A DNA stretch of 64,000 nt from an uncultured Prevotella sp. (GTDB lineage: Bacteria > Bacteroidota > Bacteroidia > Bacteroidales > Bacteroidaceae): positions 16,809 through 80,808 of the forward strand of contig OMXK01000046.1 of assembly GCA_900314995.1 (NCBI GenBank), written 5' to 3'. Below the pieces are notes generated by a model. The model made no database searches, was not told the DNA's origin, and saw only the letters and a list, made by a program, of their open reading frames with translations. The position numbers and the translations under genes are program-made. Below are positions 43,443 to 52,953 of the stretch, one piece after another (position 1 is the stretch's first letter; each line of letters starts with the position of its first letter).

Positions 43443-44620
43443 ATGAAGAAAATTTTACTTAGTGTAATTGCTCTTTTTGCAGCAGTTAGTATGAATGCCC
43501 AGACCGCCGTAAACGATGATCCGAGCTATTTCAACCTTGACAAGTCAAGCGGTTGGGGTGGTAAGTGGTTTGACCTCGGTCCTGATGGTAACTTGGATTT
43601 CGATGCATCTGCTTATGAATATGCATGGATCAAGTTCTCAGGCAACACTGGCAAGTTCCGTTTCGGTCTGACCTATTCAGAGTGGAAGTCTACTGAGGCT
43701 TGGGGCGAGACCTACTTCGATGCAATGAACGTTATTACAGATGCTGAGGGTATCTCTTTCATTAAGCTCGAGAAGGAGAAGACCTATGAGTTCGGTGGTC
43801 CTGATAAGGCTGCAAGCCCCTATGCTGGTGACTCATGGGACAAGCACATCCGTCAGATCTGGACTCAGGACGATGGTGAAGAGGTTAGCGTAACCGTTGA
43901 GGGTATCTGGTTCGGTACAGCTGCTGAGCTGAAGGCTGCTCTTGGCGAGAAGGTGGCTCTGAAGGTGGCGAAGAAGGTGGTGAAGCACCTGCTGCCGGTG
44001 ACTGGGGCGCTGTAATCTTCAATGGTGATTGCGAAGGCGAAGATGCTGGTTGCCTGCTGTCTAAGGACGGAAATGACATGGATAACTTCAAATGGAATGT
44101 CAAGGAAGGTGCTGGTGTAGACGGTTCTAAGTGTGCTACTGTTTATGCTACAGGTGCAGCAGCTAATGAGTGGGATGCTCAGTTCTTCATCTATGCTAAG
44201 GATTATGTATTCAAGGCTGGTGATAAGTTTAAGTTCTCTATGATGATCAAGGCTGACAAGGAAGCAGAATCTTCTGCACAGGCTCATGTAGCTCCTGGTT
44301 CATACCTGCATTGGACAATCATCGGTGGTCCCGTTAAGTTTACGACTGAATGGGCTGAGTATAAATTCGAGGGTGAAGTACCTGCTGAGGCTGATGGTAT
44401 GCAGACTATCGCTTTCAACCTTAACCAGGATAAGACCTTGGAGAATAATTACTACTTCGACAACATCTCTTGGGAGGTCGAGGGTGCTCCGACAGCTATC
44501 CAGAAGGTTCAGGTCGTAAAGGCTGAGAACGGTGCTCGCTACAACCTCGCTGGTCAGAAGGTTGATGCTGCTTACAAGGGTATCGTGATTCAGAATGGTA
44601 AGAAGTTTATCCAGAAGTAA
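43443..44620 (+). pseudogene. Secreted carbohydrate-binding-type protein, frameshifted (copy B)
   Basis: The first frame (ATG at 43443) encodes a signal peptide and a module nearly identical to copy A at 17162-18548, then runs out at 44015. The correct continuation, from EGGSEGGEEGGEAPAAGDWG to the end at 44620, is in another frame; adding one G near 43947-43950, in a G/A-rich repetitive linker, would join them as about 393 residues. The C-terminal module has the look of a CBM4/9-type jelly roll (FKFSMMIKADKEAESSAQAH, then FTTEWAEYKFEGEV), and the end is the Prevotella tail YNLAGQKVDAAYKGIVIQNG. It precedes the mannan enzymes, so a mannan-binding surface role is plausible. The frameshift may be real or an assembly error. 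Confidence 0.8.
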
Positions 44621-44644
44621 TTCAGGTTATCATTCAATAATAGG

Positions 44645-44678
44645 TGGAGATCACTTCGGTGGTCTCCATTTTTTTTGT
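44645..44678 (+). terminator. Intrinsic terminator with UUCG loop
   Basis: A 10-bp stem (44645-44654 with 44659-44668, core TGGAGATCAC, one G-T pair) closed by TTCG, followed by a long T-run. Confidence 0.92.
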
Positions 44679-44683
44679 TTTTT

Positions 44684-44715
44684 TTTGGTAGTTATTTTAT
44701 TTTTGTGTACCTTTG
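44684..44715 (+). promoter_or_regulatory. Promoter of the GH5 mannanase gene
   Basis: TTTG (44684-44687), 20 bases, TACCTTTG (44708-44715). The -33 lies just past the T-run of the preceding terminator. Confidence 0.8.
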
Positions 44716-44743
44716 CAACCAAAATAAAAACTAGAAACTATAA

Positions 44744-46051
44744 ATGAAGAGTAAACTATCTATCTTTGCCGTAGCGGTAATCTTACTGGTTTCGGCTTGT
44801 CAGACGAAGCAGGAACAAACAACTTCTCCGTTTGTGAAAGTAGAAAACGGCCATTTCGTGAAAGACGGAAAGCCCTATTATTATGTAGGTACTAATTTCT
44901 GGTATGGTGCTATCCTTGGCTCAGAAGGACAGGGCGGAGACAGGGAACGACTGACTAAAGAGCTTGACTATATGAAGTCGATAGGCATCGACAATCTCCG
45001 TGTCCTGGTAGGTTCTGACGGTGAGCGTGGTGTGACGACGAAGGTTGAACCGACCCTACAGGTGGCACCTGGTGTGTATAACGACACGATTCTTGCCGGT
45101 CTGGATTATCTGTTACAGGAGATGGGCAAGCGTCAGATGGTGGCTGTACTCTATCTGAACAACTCCTGGGAGTGGAGTGGTGGCTATGGCTTCTATCTGG
45201 AGCATGCCGGTGCAGGCAAGCAGCCACGGCCTAATGAAGACGGCTACCCTGCTTTTATGGAGGCTATGAGCAAGTATGCAACGAACCAGAAAGCCCACGA
45301 ACTCTTCTATGACTACGTGAGATTTATCCTCGGACGTACGAACCGTTATACCGGTGTAGCCTATAAGGATGATCCCGCCATCATGTCATGGCAGATCGGT
45401 AATGAGCCTCGTGCTTTCTCAAAGGAGGCACTCCCTGCCTTTGAGAAATGGCTTGCAGAGGCCTCTGCCCTCATTCGCTCACTTGATCCTAACCATCTAA
45501 TTTCTATTGGTTCTGAAGGTGCATGGGGATGTGAAGAGGATTACGGCTGCTGGGAGCGTATCACGGCTGACAAGAATATTGATTATGCGAATATTCATCT
45601 CTGGCCCTATAATTGGGGGTGGGCTAATGCCGACTCTCTGATCGAGAACCTGCCAAGGGCAAAAGAGAATACAAAAGACTATATTGATCGTCATCTTGAT
45701 ATCTGCGCGAAGATAAAGAAACCGCTTGTGATGGAAGAATTCGGCTATCCGCGTGATGGCTTCAAGTTCGACCTCGGTACTCCGACAAAAGGTCGCGACG
45801 GCTTCTATGAGTATGTGTTCTCACTTGTAGGCGACAATGCCGAGCAAGGCGGCTATTTCGCAGGCTGTAATTTCTGGGGATGGGGCGGTTTCGCTAAGCC
45901 CAAGCATGCCGAGCAGTGGCAAGTGGGTGATGACTATACAGGTGACCCCGCACAGGAGGCTCAGGGCCTGAATTCTGTGTTCTCTGGAGATACTTCGACA
46001 CTGGAAGTCATTAAGTCTCAAGTGGCCCGGATGAGTAAATTGACAGAATAG
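44744..46051 (+). CDS. GH5 endo-beta-1,4-mannanase, lipoprotein
   Basis: A 435-residue lipoprotein with lipobox Val-Ser-Ala-Cys (Cys19), so probably anchored at the cell surface or in the periplasm. It is a (beta/alpha)8 glycoside hydrolase family 5 enzyme, most like the mannanase subfamily GH5_7: FVKDGKPYYYVGTNFWYG near the start, acid/base Glu221 in WQIGNEPR, nucleophile Glu332 in VMEEFGYPRDG, and NFWGWGG near the end. It would cut internal beta-1,4-mannosidic bonds. Next to GH26, GH130 and the epimerase, the mannan assignment is strong. It has its own promoter. Confidence 0.92.
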   Translation: MKSKLSIFAVAVILLVSACQTKQEQTTSPFVKVENGHFVKDGKPYYYVGTNFWYGAILGSEGQGGDRERLTKELDYMKSIGIDNLRVLVGSDGERGVTTKVEPTLQVAPGVYNDTILAGLDYLLQEMGKRQMVAVLYLNNSWEWSGGYGFYLEHAGAGKQPRPNEDGYPAFMEAMSKYATNQKAHELFYDYVRFILGRTNRYTGVAYKDDPAIMSWQIGNEPRAFSKEALPAFEKWLAEASALIRSLDPNHLISIGSEGAWGCEEDYGCWERITADKNIDYANIHLWPYNWGWANADSLIENLPRAKENTKDYIDRHLDICAKIKKPLVMEEFGYPRDGFKFDLGTPTKGRDGFYEYVFSLVGDNAEQGGYFAGCNFWGWGGFAKPKHAEQWQVGDDYTGDPAQEAQGLNSVFSGDTSTLEVIKSQVARMSKLTE

Positions 46052-46098
46052 TACAAGTATTGAGCAACAAAATTTTCAGTATTCTACAGAATTTGTCC

Positions 46099-46106
46099 TA
46101 CCTTTG
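46099..46106 (+). promoter_or_regulatory. -7 element of the CE7-GH26-GH130 operon
   Basis: TACCTTTG about 34 bases before the ATG at 46140. It overlaps the longer reading frame from 46104 and so excludes that start. The -33 region is only T-rich. Confidence 0.6.
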
Positions 46107-46139
46107 CACCCGCAATTTGAAATCAAACTAAAAACGCGT

Positions 46140-47426
46140 ATGAAAAGAATCTTATCAACGCTCATCTGTGTGATGGTAATGGCATCACTGTCGGCCCAAA
46201 TCCGTGGTAATAATATTATTGTGACCGTGGAGCCTGACCGTCAGGACTGGACTTATAAGACAGGTGAGACAGCCCAATTTGTTGTTGAAGTCAGGAAGTC
46301 GGGCACTTTGCTCGACAATGTGTCCATCGATCTGGCTGCAGGCCCCGAGATGTACCAGGATGTCAAGAAGACCATGGTGCTGAAGGACGGAACGCTCAAA
46401 CTTACCGGTTCGATGAAGCAGCCGGGCTTCTATCGTGTGGATGTCACCGCACATGTGGACGGTCAGGATTATAAAGGTGCGTGTGGCGCAGCCTTCTCAC
46501 CCGAGAAACTGCAACCCTCAACTGTGATGCCTGCGGATTTCTCGGAATTCTGGCAGAATGCTATTGCAGAGGCGCGCAAGACGGACTTGAATCCTACCAA
46601 GCGTCTTCTGCCTGAACGTTGCACCAAGGATGTCAATGTCTATGAGGTGAGTTTCCAGAATATCCAGCCCAACTACCGCACCTATGCTATCCTCTGTGTG
46701 CCGGTAAAGGAGGGACGTTATCCTGCTTTGCTGCGTGTGCCAGGTGCAGGTGTACGTCCTTATGGCGGTGATGTGTGGACGGCCTCTCAGGGGGCTATCA
46801 CGCTCGAGATCGGCATTCACGGCATCCCCGTGACAATGGAGCAGAAAGTCTACGACGATGTTTTCAACGGTGCCTTGATGGGTTACTGGGAGTTTAATAT
46901 GGATGATCGCGATAAGCATTATTATAAACGGGTGGTTATTGGGTGTATCCGTGCCCTCGACTATATTGCCGAGTACACCCCTTGGAACGGAAACGAACTG
47001 GGTGTGTCTGGTTCGAGCCAGGGCGGATTCCTTACTCTCGCAACAGCTGCCCTTGACAAGCGCATCACTTATTATGCTCCGGTACATGCCGCCCTCTGTG
47101 ACCATACGAACTCACTGAGAGGCATTGCCTGTGGATGGCCTCATTATTTCTATTGGAACAAAGGTAAGGGACAAGAGAAACAGATCGAGGTATCCCGCTA
47201 CTATGATGGTATTAACTTTGCCCGTCTGATTACCGATAAGCAGGCAGGATGGTTCTCTTTCGGCTACAACGATGACGTGGTGCCTCCCACTACGGCCTGG
47301 GCAACCTATAATACCGTAAAAGGCCCCAAGGAGATATCGCCATATCAGGCTACATGGCACTTCTGGTTCCAGGAACAATGGGATGAGTGGGAGAACTGGC
47401 TATTGAAACAGATGCATTTGAGATAA
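46140..47426 (+). CDS. CE7-family acetyl esterase (acetyl xylan esterase type)
   Basis: A 428-residue secreted enzyme with a signal peptide ending Leu-Ser-Ala-Gln. The N-terminal 120 residues form a beta-sandwich domain; the rest is an alpha/beta hydrolase of carbohydrate esterase family 7: the RVPGAGVRPYGGD motif, nucleophile Ser293 in SGSSQGG, the Asp in the YNDDVVPP loop, and the His in ATWHFW. CE7 enzymes remove acetyl groups from xylo- and other oligosaccharides. In this cluster, deacetylation of acetylated glucomannan or galactoglucomannan is the likely job. The GH26 gene follows after 20 bases. Confidence 0.9.
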   Translation: MKRILSTLICVMVMASLSAQIRGNNIIVTVEPDRQDWTYKTGETAQFVVEVRKSGTLLDNVSIDLAAGPEMYQDVKKTMVLKDGTLKLTGSMKQPGFYRVDVTAHVDGQDYKGACGAAFSPEKLQPSTVMPADFSEFWQNAIAEARKTDLNPTKRLLPERCTKDVNVYEVSFQNIQPNYRTYAILCVPVKEGRYPALLRVPGAGVRPYGGDVWTASQGAITLEIGIHGIPVTMEQKVYDDVFNGALMGYWEFNMDDRDKHYYKRVVIGCIRALDYIAEYTPWNGNELGVSGSSQGGFLTLATAALDKRITYYAPVHAALCDHTNSLRGIACGWPHYFYWNKGKGQEKQIEVSRYYDGINFARLITDKQAGWFSFGYNDDVVPPTTAWATYNTVKGPKEISPYQATWHFWFQEQWDEWENWLLKQMHLR

Positions 47427-47446
47427 TATATAATATAAATAGGTAT

Positions 47447-48565
47447 ATGAGAAAGATATTGGCTATGGCAGTGGCAGTAATAGCAGTGACTGCCTGCACA
47501 ACACAGCAAAAGGCTGAGCCTGAGAAGACCGCAGCCCAACAGTTATTAGAACGTCTGGATTCCCTCCGTCAGAAGGGTATTATGTACGGCCATCAGGACG
47601 ATCCGATGTATGGTCTGACTTGGGAATATCAGAAGGACTCCAGTGACGTGAAGAATGTCTGCGGAGACTATCCTGCCATCATGGGCTTCGACCTTGGTGG
47701 AATCGAGATGGGCGACCAGAAGAACCTCGACAGCGTCCCCTTCACCCGTATGACAGAAGAAATCATCAATCACTATCAGCGGGGTGGAATCGTGACTTTG
47801 AGCTGGCATCCCCGTAATCCTGTTACCACCATCGATGGTGGCGGCAATGCTGGACAGAAGTTCCCTGAGGGCTCTGCCTGGGATGTCAAAGACTCTACCA
47901 TTGTAAAGCAGATCCTTCCCGAGGGAGCCTGTCATGAGAAGTTTGAAGTGTGGATGCAGCGTGTGAGCGATTTCCTGGCAACCCTGAAGACGGATGATGG
48001 TCAGAAGATCCCCGTCATCTTCCGTCCATGGCATGAGAATTCCGGTTCGTGGTTCTGGTGGGGTGAGGGACTCTGTAGCGTCGATGAGTACAAGGCCCTA
48101 TGGAACATGTTGCAGGACAAGCTTCTGGCTGATGGTTTCGATAACTTGGTGTGGTCTTATTCTCCAGGATGTCAGGACAACCTGACGGCTGAGCGCCTCT
48201 TGGATCGCTATCCTGGTGACGATCGTGTACAGATGCTTGGCCTTGACGGCTATCAGTGGAATCCGGAGGAGAAAGATGCATTCATTGCCCGCACGAAACA
48301 GAATCTGGAAGTGCTCTGTCAGGTGGCTAAGGAACACGGTCTGATCCCTGCACTGACTGAGACGGGTATGAAGAACATGACAGAGCCGACGTGGTGGACA
48401 TCCACCCTGCTGCCTGCTGTCGAGGAGTTCCCCATCAGCTATCTGCTTACATGGCGAAACTATAAGGATGAGTGGTTCGGCCCTTCGCCTGTTAAGCCCG
48501 ATGCGAAGTACTTTGTGGACTTCCACAATAATAGTAAGACTTTATTCCTGAACGAAATCAAATAA
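47447..48565 (+). CDS. GH26 beta-mannanase, lipoprotein
   Basis: A 372-residue lipoprotein (lipobox Val-Thr-Ala-Cys). The (beta/alpha)8 GH26 fold is shown by IMYGHQDDPMYG near 36, acid/base Glu197 in FRPWHENSGSWFWWG, nucleophile Glu305 in LTETG, and YLLTWRN near the end. GH26 mannanases of this cluster type release mannobiose from mannan chains. A longer frame from 47387 was rejected because the ATG at 47447 gives a proper signal peptide. GH130 follows after 9 bases. Confidence 0.94.
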   Translation: MRKILAMAVAVIAVTACTTQQKAEPEKTAAQQLLERLDSLRQKGIMYGHQDDPMYGLTWEYQKDSSDVKNVCGDYPAIMGFDLGGIEMGDQKNLDSVPFTRMTEEIINHYQRGGIVTLSWHPRNPVTTIDGGGNAGQKFPEGSAWDVKDSTIVKQILPEGACHEKFEVWMQRVSDFLATLKTDDGQKIPVIFRPWHENSGSWFWWGEGLCSVDEYKALWNMLQDKLLADGFDNLVWSYSPGCQDNLTAERLLDRYPGDDRVQMLGLDGYQWNPEEKDAFIARTKQNLEVLCQVAKEHGLIPALTETGMKNMTEPTWWTSTLLPAVEEFPISYLLTWRNYKDEWFGPSPVKPDAKYFVDFHNNSKTLFLNEIK

Positions 48566-48574
48566 TAAACCGAT

Positions 48575-49738
48575 ATGACCGAATTTGAACAGAAAGTGGC
48601 AGCCCTTCGTGCGCATCACGAGGAGTTGCTGACCCGTAAGAATGAACCCATAGAGTGGGGCAACGGCATTTACGAGAAGTATAAGTATCCCGTGGTAACG
48701 GCTGCCCATATACCCTTGGAGTGGAAATACGATTTCAATGAGAAGGACAATCCTTACCTGATGCAGCGCATCATGTGTAATGCAGCCCTGAACTCGGGTG
48801 CCATCAAGCTGAATGGCAAGTATGTACTCGTGGTACGTGTTGAAGGTGCTGACCGTAAGAGCTATTTCGCTGTGGCAGAGTCGCCTAACGGTATCGATAA
48901 CTTCCGTTTCTGGGATGAGCCCGTTACGATGCCTGATGATGTGGTTCCTGCCACCAATATATACGATATGCGCATTACGCAGCATGAGGATGGCTGGATC
49001 TACGGCGTTTTCTGTGCAGAGCGCCATGATGACTCGCAGCCGGGCAATCTCTCTGCTGCTACTGCTACGGCTGCCATTGCCCGTACGAAGGATCTGAAGA
49101 CTTGGTACCGTTTGCCTGACCTGAAGACGAAGAGTCAGCAGCGCAACGTGGTGCTGCATCCTGAGTTCGTAGACGGGAAGTATGCTTTTTACACACGTCC
49201 ACAGGATGGCTTCATCGATACTGGTTCTGGCGGAGGCATTGGCTGGGCTCTGGTCGACGACATCACGCATGCAGAGATCAAGGAAGAGACTATCATCTAT
49301 GAGCGCAAGTATCACACGATTACTGAGGTGAAGAACGGTGAGGGCCCACACCCCATCAAGACCCCGAAGGGCTGGCTCCATCTGGCTCATGGTGTACGAG
49401 CCACAGCCGACGGCCTGCGCTATGTGCTCTATATGTACATGACGGCTCTGGATGATCCCACGAAAGTGATTGCCCGACCTGGCGGCTATTTCCTAGTGCC
49501 CGAGGGCGATGAGTATCTGGGCGATGTGATGAACGTAGCCTTTGCCAACGGTTGGATTGCTGATGAGGATGGTAAGGTGTTTATCTACTATGCCTCTGCT
49601 GATACCCGTATGCATGTGGCTACCTCGACGATCGACAGACTGGTTGACTACTGTATGAATACGCCTGAGGATGGCTATTATACTGCAGCCAGCGTCGAGA
49701 CAATAAAGAAACTGATAGCTAAAAACAAAAACCTATAA
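48575..49738 (+). CDS. GH130 4-O-beta-D-mannosyl-D-glucose phosphorylase
   Basis: A 387-residue cytoplasmic phosphorylase of family GH130 (subfamily 1 type). It cleaves mannosyl-beta-1,4-glucose with phosphate to mannose 1-phosphate and glucose. The general acid is Asp131 in NIYDMRITQHEDG; RNVVLHPEFVDGKYAFYTRP and GEGPHPIKTPKGWLHLAHGV are family motifs that bind phosphate and sugar. Length matches the family. It lies between the GH26 mannanase and the symporter, with the epimerase that makes its substrate two genes on. This order is known from Bacteroides fragilis. Confidence 0.95.
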   Translation: MTEFEQKVAALRAHHEELLTRKNEPIEWGNGIYEKYKYPVVTAAHIPLEWKYDFNEKDNPYLMQRIMCNAALNSGAIKLNGKYVLVVRVEGADRKSYFAVAESPNGIDNFRFWDEPVTMPDDVVPATNIYDMRITQHEDGWIYGVFCAERHDDSQPGNLSAATATAAIARTKDLKTWYRLPDLKTKSQQRNVVLHPEFVDGKYAFYTRPQDGFIDTGSGGGIGWALVDDITHAEIKEETIIYERKYHTITEVKNGEGPHPIKTPKGWLHLAHGVRATADGLRYVLYMYMTALDDPTKVIARPGGYFLVPEGDEYLGDVMNVAFANGWIADEDGKVFIYYASADTRMHVATSTIDRLVDYCMNTPEDGYYTAASVETIKKLIAKNKNL

Positions 49739-49743
49739 GACCC

Positions 49744-51129
49744 ATGGTAAAGACTAAATTAATTGAGAAAATCGGTTACGGTTTCGGCGATATGTCATCG
49801 TCGACCTTCTGGAAAATCTTTTCCTACTATCTGCCGTTCTTCTATTCTAACATCTTCGGATTGTCGCTCATCGATGCTGGTGTACTGGTGCTTATTACCC
49901 GTATCTGGGATGCTGTCTCCGACCCGATGATGGGTATTGTCAGTGACCGTACGAATACCAAGTGGGGTAAGTACCGCCCGTATCTGCTCTGGGTGGCTCC
50001 GTTGTTCTCCATCTGTGGTATCCTGCTGTTTACCACCCCGGATTGGAATTATGGGGCGAAACTCGTCTGGGCTTACATCACCTATATCCTGATGATGACG
50101 GTCTACACAGGTATCAATGTGCCTTATGGAGCCATGCTCGGTGTCATGACGGATGACTCTAACGAGAAGACCGTCTTCTCCTCGTTCCGTATGTTCTTTG
50201 CCTATGGTGGTTCGTTCCTCGCCCTGTTCCTTTGGGAACCCTTGACGAACCTCTTCGGCGGCTATACCTCGAAGGATGGCTGGTTCTGGGGAATGGTATG
50301 TATTGCCTCGGCCTGTTTCGTGATGTTCATCCTCTGCTTCTTGCTGACGAAGGAACACCTGAAGACGGTGTCGACGGTGAGCGTGGGTAGCGACTTCAAG
50401 TCCTTGCTCTCCAACAAGCCTTGGTGGATTCTGATTGGTGCTGCCCTGTGCTCAAACCTCTTCAACACGGTGCGCGGTGCCTCGGTGGCTTACTTCTTTG
50501 TCGATATCATCGGCCCGGAGGTTTATCTCAGCTTCTTCGGTCTGGCTTTCCTGTTCTACGCAGGTCTTTTCCTGGGTATCGGTGAGGTGTCCAACATGGT
50601 GGGTGTAGCCCTCTGTGTGCCCATCGCCAATAAGTTGGGTAAGAAGACCACATTCATGGTGGTGAATGCTGTCCTGATGGTTTTGAGCATCGCTTTCTTC
50701 TTCGTGCCTAGCACACCTGGCGGCTTCTGGACGATGCTGATCATGCAGGTAGTCATTTCGATCTTTACGGGTATCATGTCACCGCTGGTATGGAGTATGT
50801 ATGCCGATGTATCCGACTATGCAGAGCTTAAGTTCCAGACGGCTTCTACCGGTCTGATCTTCTCTTCTGCTTCTATGGCCCAGAAGTTTGGTGGCGCCAT
50901 CGGTGGTGCGGCAGTGCTGTGGCTGCTGTCAGGCTTCGGATATAATACCGAGGCTGGTGTTGGCGCAGTACAGCCGGAGAGTGCCTTGATGGTACTCCGT
51001 TGGCTCATGAGCTTCATCCCTGCCATGGTGGCTGCGCTTGCTGTCTTTGTAGTATGGTTCTATCCTCTGACAACTGAACGAATCAACGAGATCAATGACA
51101 GACTGAAGCAGATTCGAGCCATCGAGTAA
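49744..51129 (+). CDS. GPH-family sugar:cation symporter (MFS)
   Basis: A 461-residue inner-membrane protein with 12 membrane helices of the glycoside-pentoside-hexuronide:cation symporter family (MelB-like). The N-terminus KIGYGFGDMSSSTFWK and the loop DPMMGIVSDRTNTKWGKYRPYLLW (residues about 60-83) are diagnostic. It most likely imports mannobiose and longer mannooligosaccharides from the periplasm. It starts 5 bases after GH130, and the epimerase follows after 22 bases. Confidence 0.93.
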   Translation: MVKTKLIEKIGYGFGDMSSSTFWKIFSYYLPFFYSNIFGLSLIDAGVLVLITRIWDAVSDPMMGIVSDRTNTKWGKYRPYLLWVAPLFSICGILLFTTPDWNYGAKLVWAYITYILMMTVYTGINVPYGAMLGVMTDDSNEKTVFSSFRMFFAYGGSFLALFLWEPLTNLFGGYTSKDGWFWGMVCIASACFVMFILCFLLTKEHLKTVSTVSVGSDFKSLLSNKPWWILIGAALCSNLFNTVRGASVAYFFVDIIGPEVYLSFFGLAFLFYAGLFLGIGEVSNMVGVALCVPIANKLGKKTTFMVVNAVLMVLSIAFFFVPSTPGGFWTMLIMQVVISIFTGIMSPLVWSMYADVSDYAELKFQTASTGLIFSSASMAQKFGGAIGGAAVLWLLSGFGYNTEAGVGAVQPESALMVLRWLMSFIPAMVAALAVFVVWFYPLTTERINEINDRLKQIRAIE

Positions 51130-51151
51130 TCATCTAAATTTCGTCAAAACA

Positions 51152-52435
51152 ATGCGTCTAATTGCTAATATGAAAGCTGAAATGCAGGATGTTCTCCAAC
51201 AGAACATCCTGCGCTTCTGGCTGGAGAAGATGACAGACCGTGAGAACGGCGGCTTCTATGGCCGTATCGATGGTGACGAGGTGCTTCATCCTGAAGCCGA
51301 GAAGGGAGCCATCCTCAATGCCCGTATCCTTTGGGCGTTCTCTGCTGCCTATCGTGTCCTTGGTAACCCTGAGTATCTTGAAGCGGCAACGCGCGCCAAG
51401 GATTATTTTATCGAACATTTTATCGACCAGGAGTATGGCGGCGTCTACTGGAGTGTCGATTACAAGGGAAACCCGCTCGATACGAAAAAGCAGTTCTATG
51501 CCATCGGCTTTGCCATCTACGGCATGTCGGAGTATGCCCGTGCCACAGGCGATCGTGAAGCCCTGGAGTGTGCCCTGCAGCTCTTCGACTGCATCGAGGA
51601 GCATGCTTTCGATCATGAGTATAACGGCTATATCGAGGCTTGTACGCGAGAGTGGGGGGAGATTGCTGATATGCGTCTCTCTGAGCTTGATGCCAACTAT
51701 CCCAAGTCGCAGAACACCCATCTGCACATCATCGAGCCTTACGCCAATCTCCTGCGATGCCTGAAAGAGATGCATGCCCAGGAGTCGTGCGATTATGTGC
51801 CGGTGTTAGGTTCGGTGCTGCCGGTGGGAGTCAGCGTACCTATGGAGACCATGGTCAGCGTTGAGGCTTCCCTGCGCAACCTGATAGATATCTTTACGGA
51901 TCGTATCCTGAATCCGGAGACCCACCACCTCGACCTCTTCTTCGAGATGGACTGGACCCGTGGGGCCGGACAGCTGGAGAGCTATGGTCATGATATCGAG
52001 TGTTCCTGGCTGATGCATGAGGCTGCCCTCGTATTGGGTGATCCCAATGTCCTGGCCAAGGTGGAGCCGATCGTACAAATGGTGGCTGAGGCTTCTGCTA
52101 AGGGGCTGCGCCCTGATGGGTCGATGATCCATGAGGCCAACCTCACCACTGGCCATGTCGACGATGACCTCCATTGGTGGGTACAGGCTGAGAATGTCGT
52201 CGGGTGGTTCAATATCTATCAGCATTTTGGTGATGAACTGGCCTTGCAGCATGCAGTCAAGTGCTGGGATTATATCAAGGCTCAGATTATCGACTGGGAG
52301 CATGGCGAATGGCATTGGAGCCGTCATCCGGATGGCTCGTTGAATACGGTCGACGACAAGGCTGGCTTCTGGAAATGTCCTTATCACAACAGCCGAATGT
52401 GTCTGGAGATTATCGAACGTTCTGAGGAGTTATAG
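51152..52435 (+). CDS. Mannobiose/cellobiose 2-epimerase (AGE superfamily)
   Basis: A 427-residue cytoplasmic (alpha/alpha)6-barrel enzyme of the N-acylglucosamine 2-epimerase superfamily. It converts beta-1,4-mannobiose to mannosylglucose, the substrate for GH130. Conserved patches: RILWAFSAAYR near 50, NTHLHIIEPYANLLR near 189, SYGHDIECSWLMHEAA near 275, DLHWWVQAENVVGW near 335, and KCPYHNSRMCLE near 410, which hold the catalytic His residues. Length is typical of cellobiose 2-epimerases. Last gene of the mannan operon. Confidence 0.94.
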   Translation: MRLIANMKAEMQDVLQQNILRFWLEKMTDRENGGFYGRIDGDEVLHPEAEKGAILNARILWAFSAAYRVLGNPEYLEAATRAKDYFIEHFIDQEYGGVYWSVDYKGNPLDTKKQFYAIGFAIYGMSEYARATGDREALECALQLFDCIEEHAFDHEYNGYIEACTREWGEIADMRLSELDANYPKSQNTHLHIIEPYANLLRCLKEMHAQESCDYVPVLGSVLPVGVSVPMETMVSVEASLRNLIDIFTDRILNPETHHLDLFFEMDWTRGAGQLESYGHDIECSWLMHEAALVLGDPNVLAKVEPIVQMVAEASAKGLRPDGSMIHEANLTTGHVDDDLHWWVQAENVVGWFNIYQHFGDELALQHAVKCWDYIKAQIIDWEHGEWHWSRHPDGSLNTVDDKAGFWKCPYHNSRMCLEIIERSEEL

Positions 52436-52509
52436 ACCTATCCTATAGTTTTGCGACGGTAATTAACGATTTTTTTATAAATATTCGTCAGATTTACAAT
52501 TTTTATTAG

Positions 52510-52517
52510 TACCTTTG
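52510..52517 (+). promoter_or_regulatory. -7 element of the nuo operon
   Basis: TACCTTTG, giving a leader of about 83 bases before nuoA. The leader holds the palindrome TATAACGTTATA at 52583-52594. No clear -33. Confidence 0.6.
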
Positions 52518-52602
52518 CAGCAAATATGTTGCAAGGGTACTTCTTTTTGTGCCTAACTGCTTAGAAACGAGAACAATATTGTTATAACGTTATATTTTAT
52601 TT

Positions 52603-52953
52603 ATGAACTTTACTTTGTTAATTACCGTCTTGTTGACGGCTATTACATTGGTGGTGGCGGCTTACGTGGTAGCCAAGCTGATAGGACCGCGGTCCTACGC
52701 GAAGGTGAAGGGTGAACCGTATGAGAGTGGTATTCCCACGCGAGGCAGTTCGTGGCTGCCCATTTCGGTGGGGTTCTACCTCTTTGCCATCTTGTTCCTC
52801 ATGTTTGATATAGAAACGGTGTTTCTGTATCCATGGGCAGTAGTAGTGAAGGATTTCGGTGCCCTGGCATTGCTGAGCATCGGCTTCTTCCTGGTAGTTC
52901 TGGTTTTAGGCTTGGCATACGCTTGGCGGAAAGGAGACTTGGAATGGAAGTAA
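52603..52953 (+). CDS. nuoA: NADH-quinone oxidoreductase subunit A
   Basis: A 116-residue inner-membrane subunit of respiratory complex I with three membrane helices. The conserved loop YESGIPTRGSSWLPISVGFYLFAILFLMFDIETVF between helices 1 and 2 contains the family signature. First gene of the nuo operon; its stop overlaps nuoB by 10 bases. Confidence 0.96.
   Translation: MNFTLLITVLLTAITLVVAAYVVAKLIGPRSYAKVKGEPYESGIPTRGSSWLPISVGFYLFAILFLMFDIETVFLYPWAVVVKDFGALALLSIGFFLVVLVLGLAYAWRKGDLEWK

Noticed and set aside
46104-46139. Upstream start for the CE7 esterase
   Set aside because: It overlaps the TACCTTTG promoter element and adds residues before a perfect signal peptide; the ATG at 46140 fits better.
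47387-47446. Upstream start for the GH26 enzyme
   Set aside because: It lies inside the end of the CE7 gene and precedes a standard lipoprotein signal that starts at 47447.
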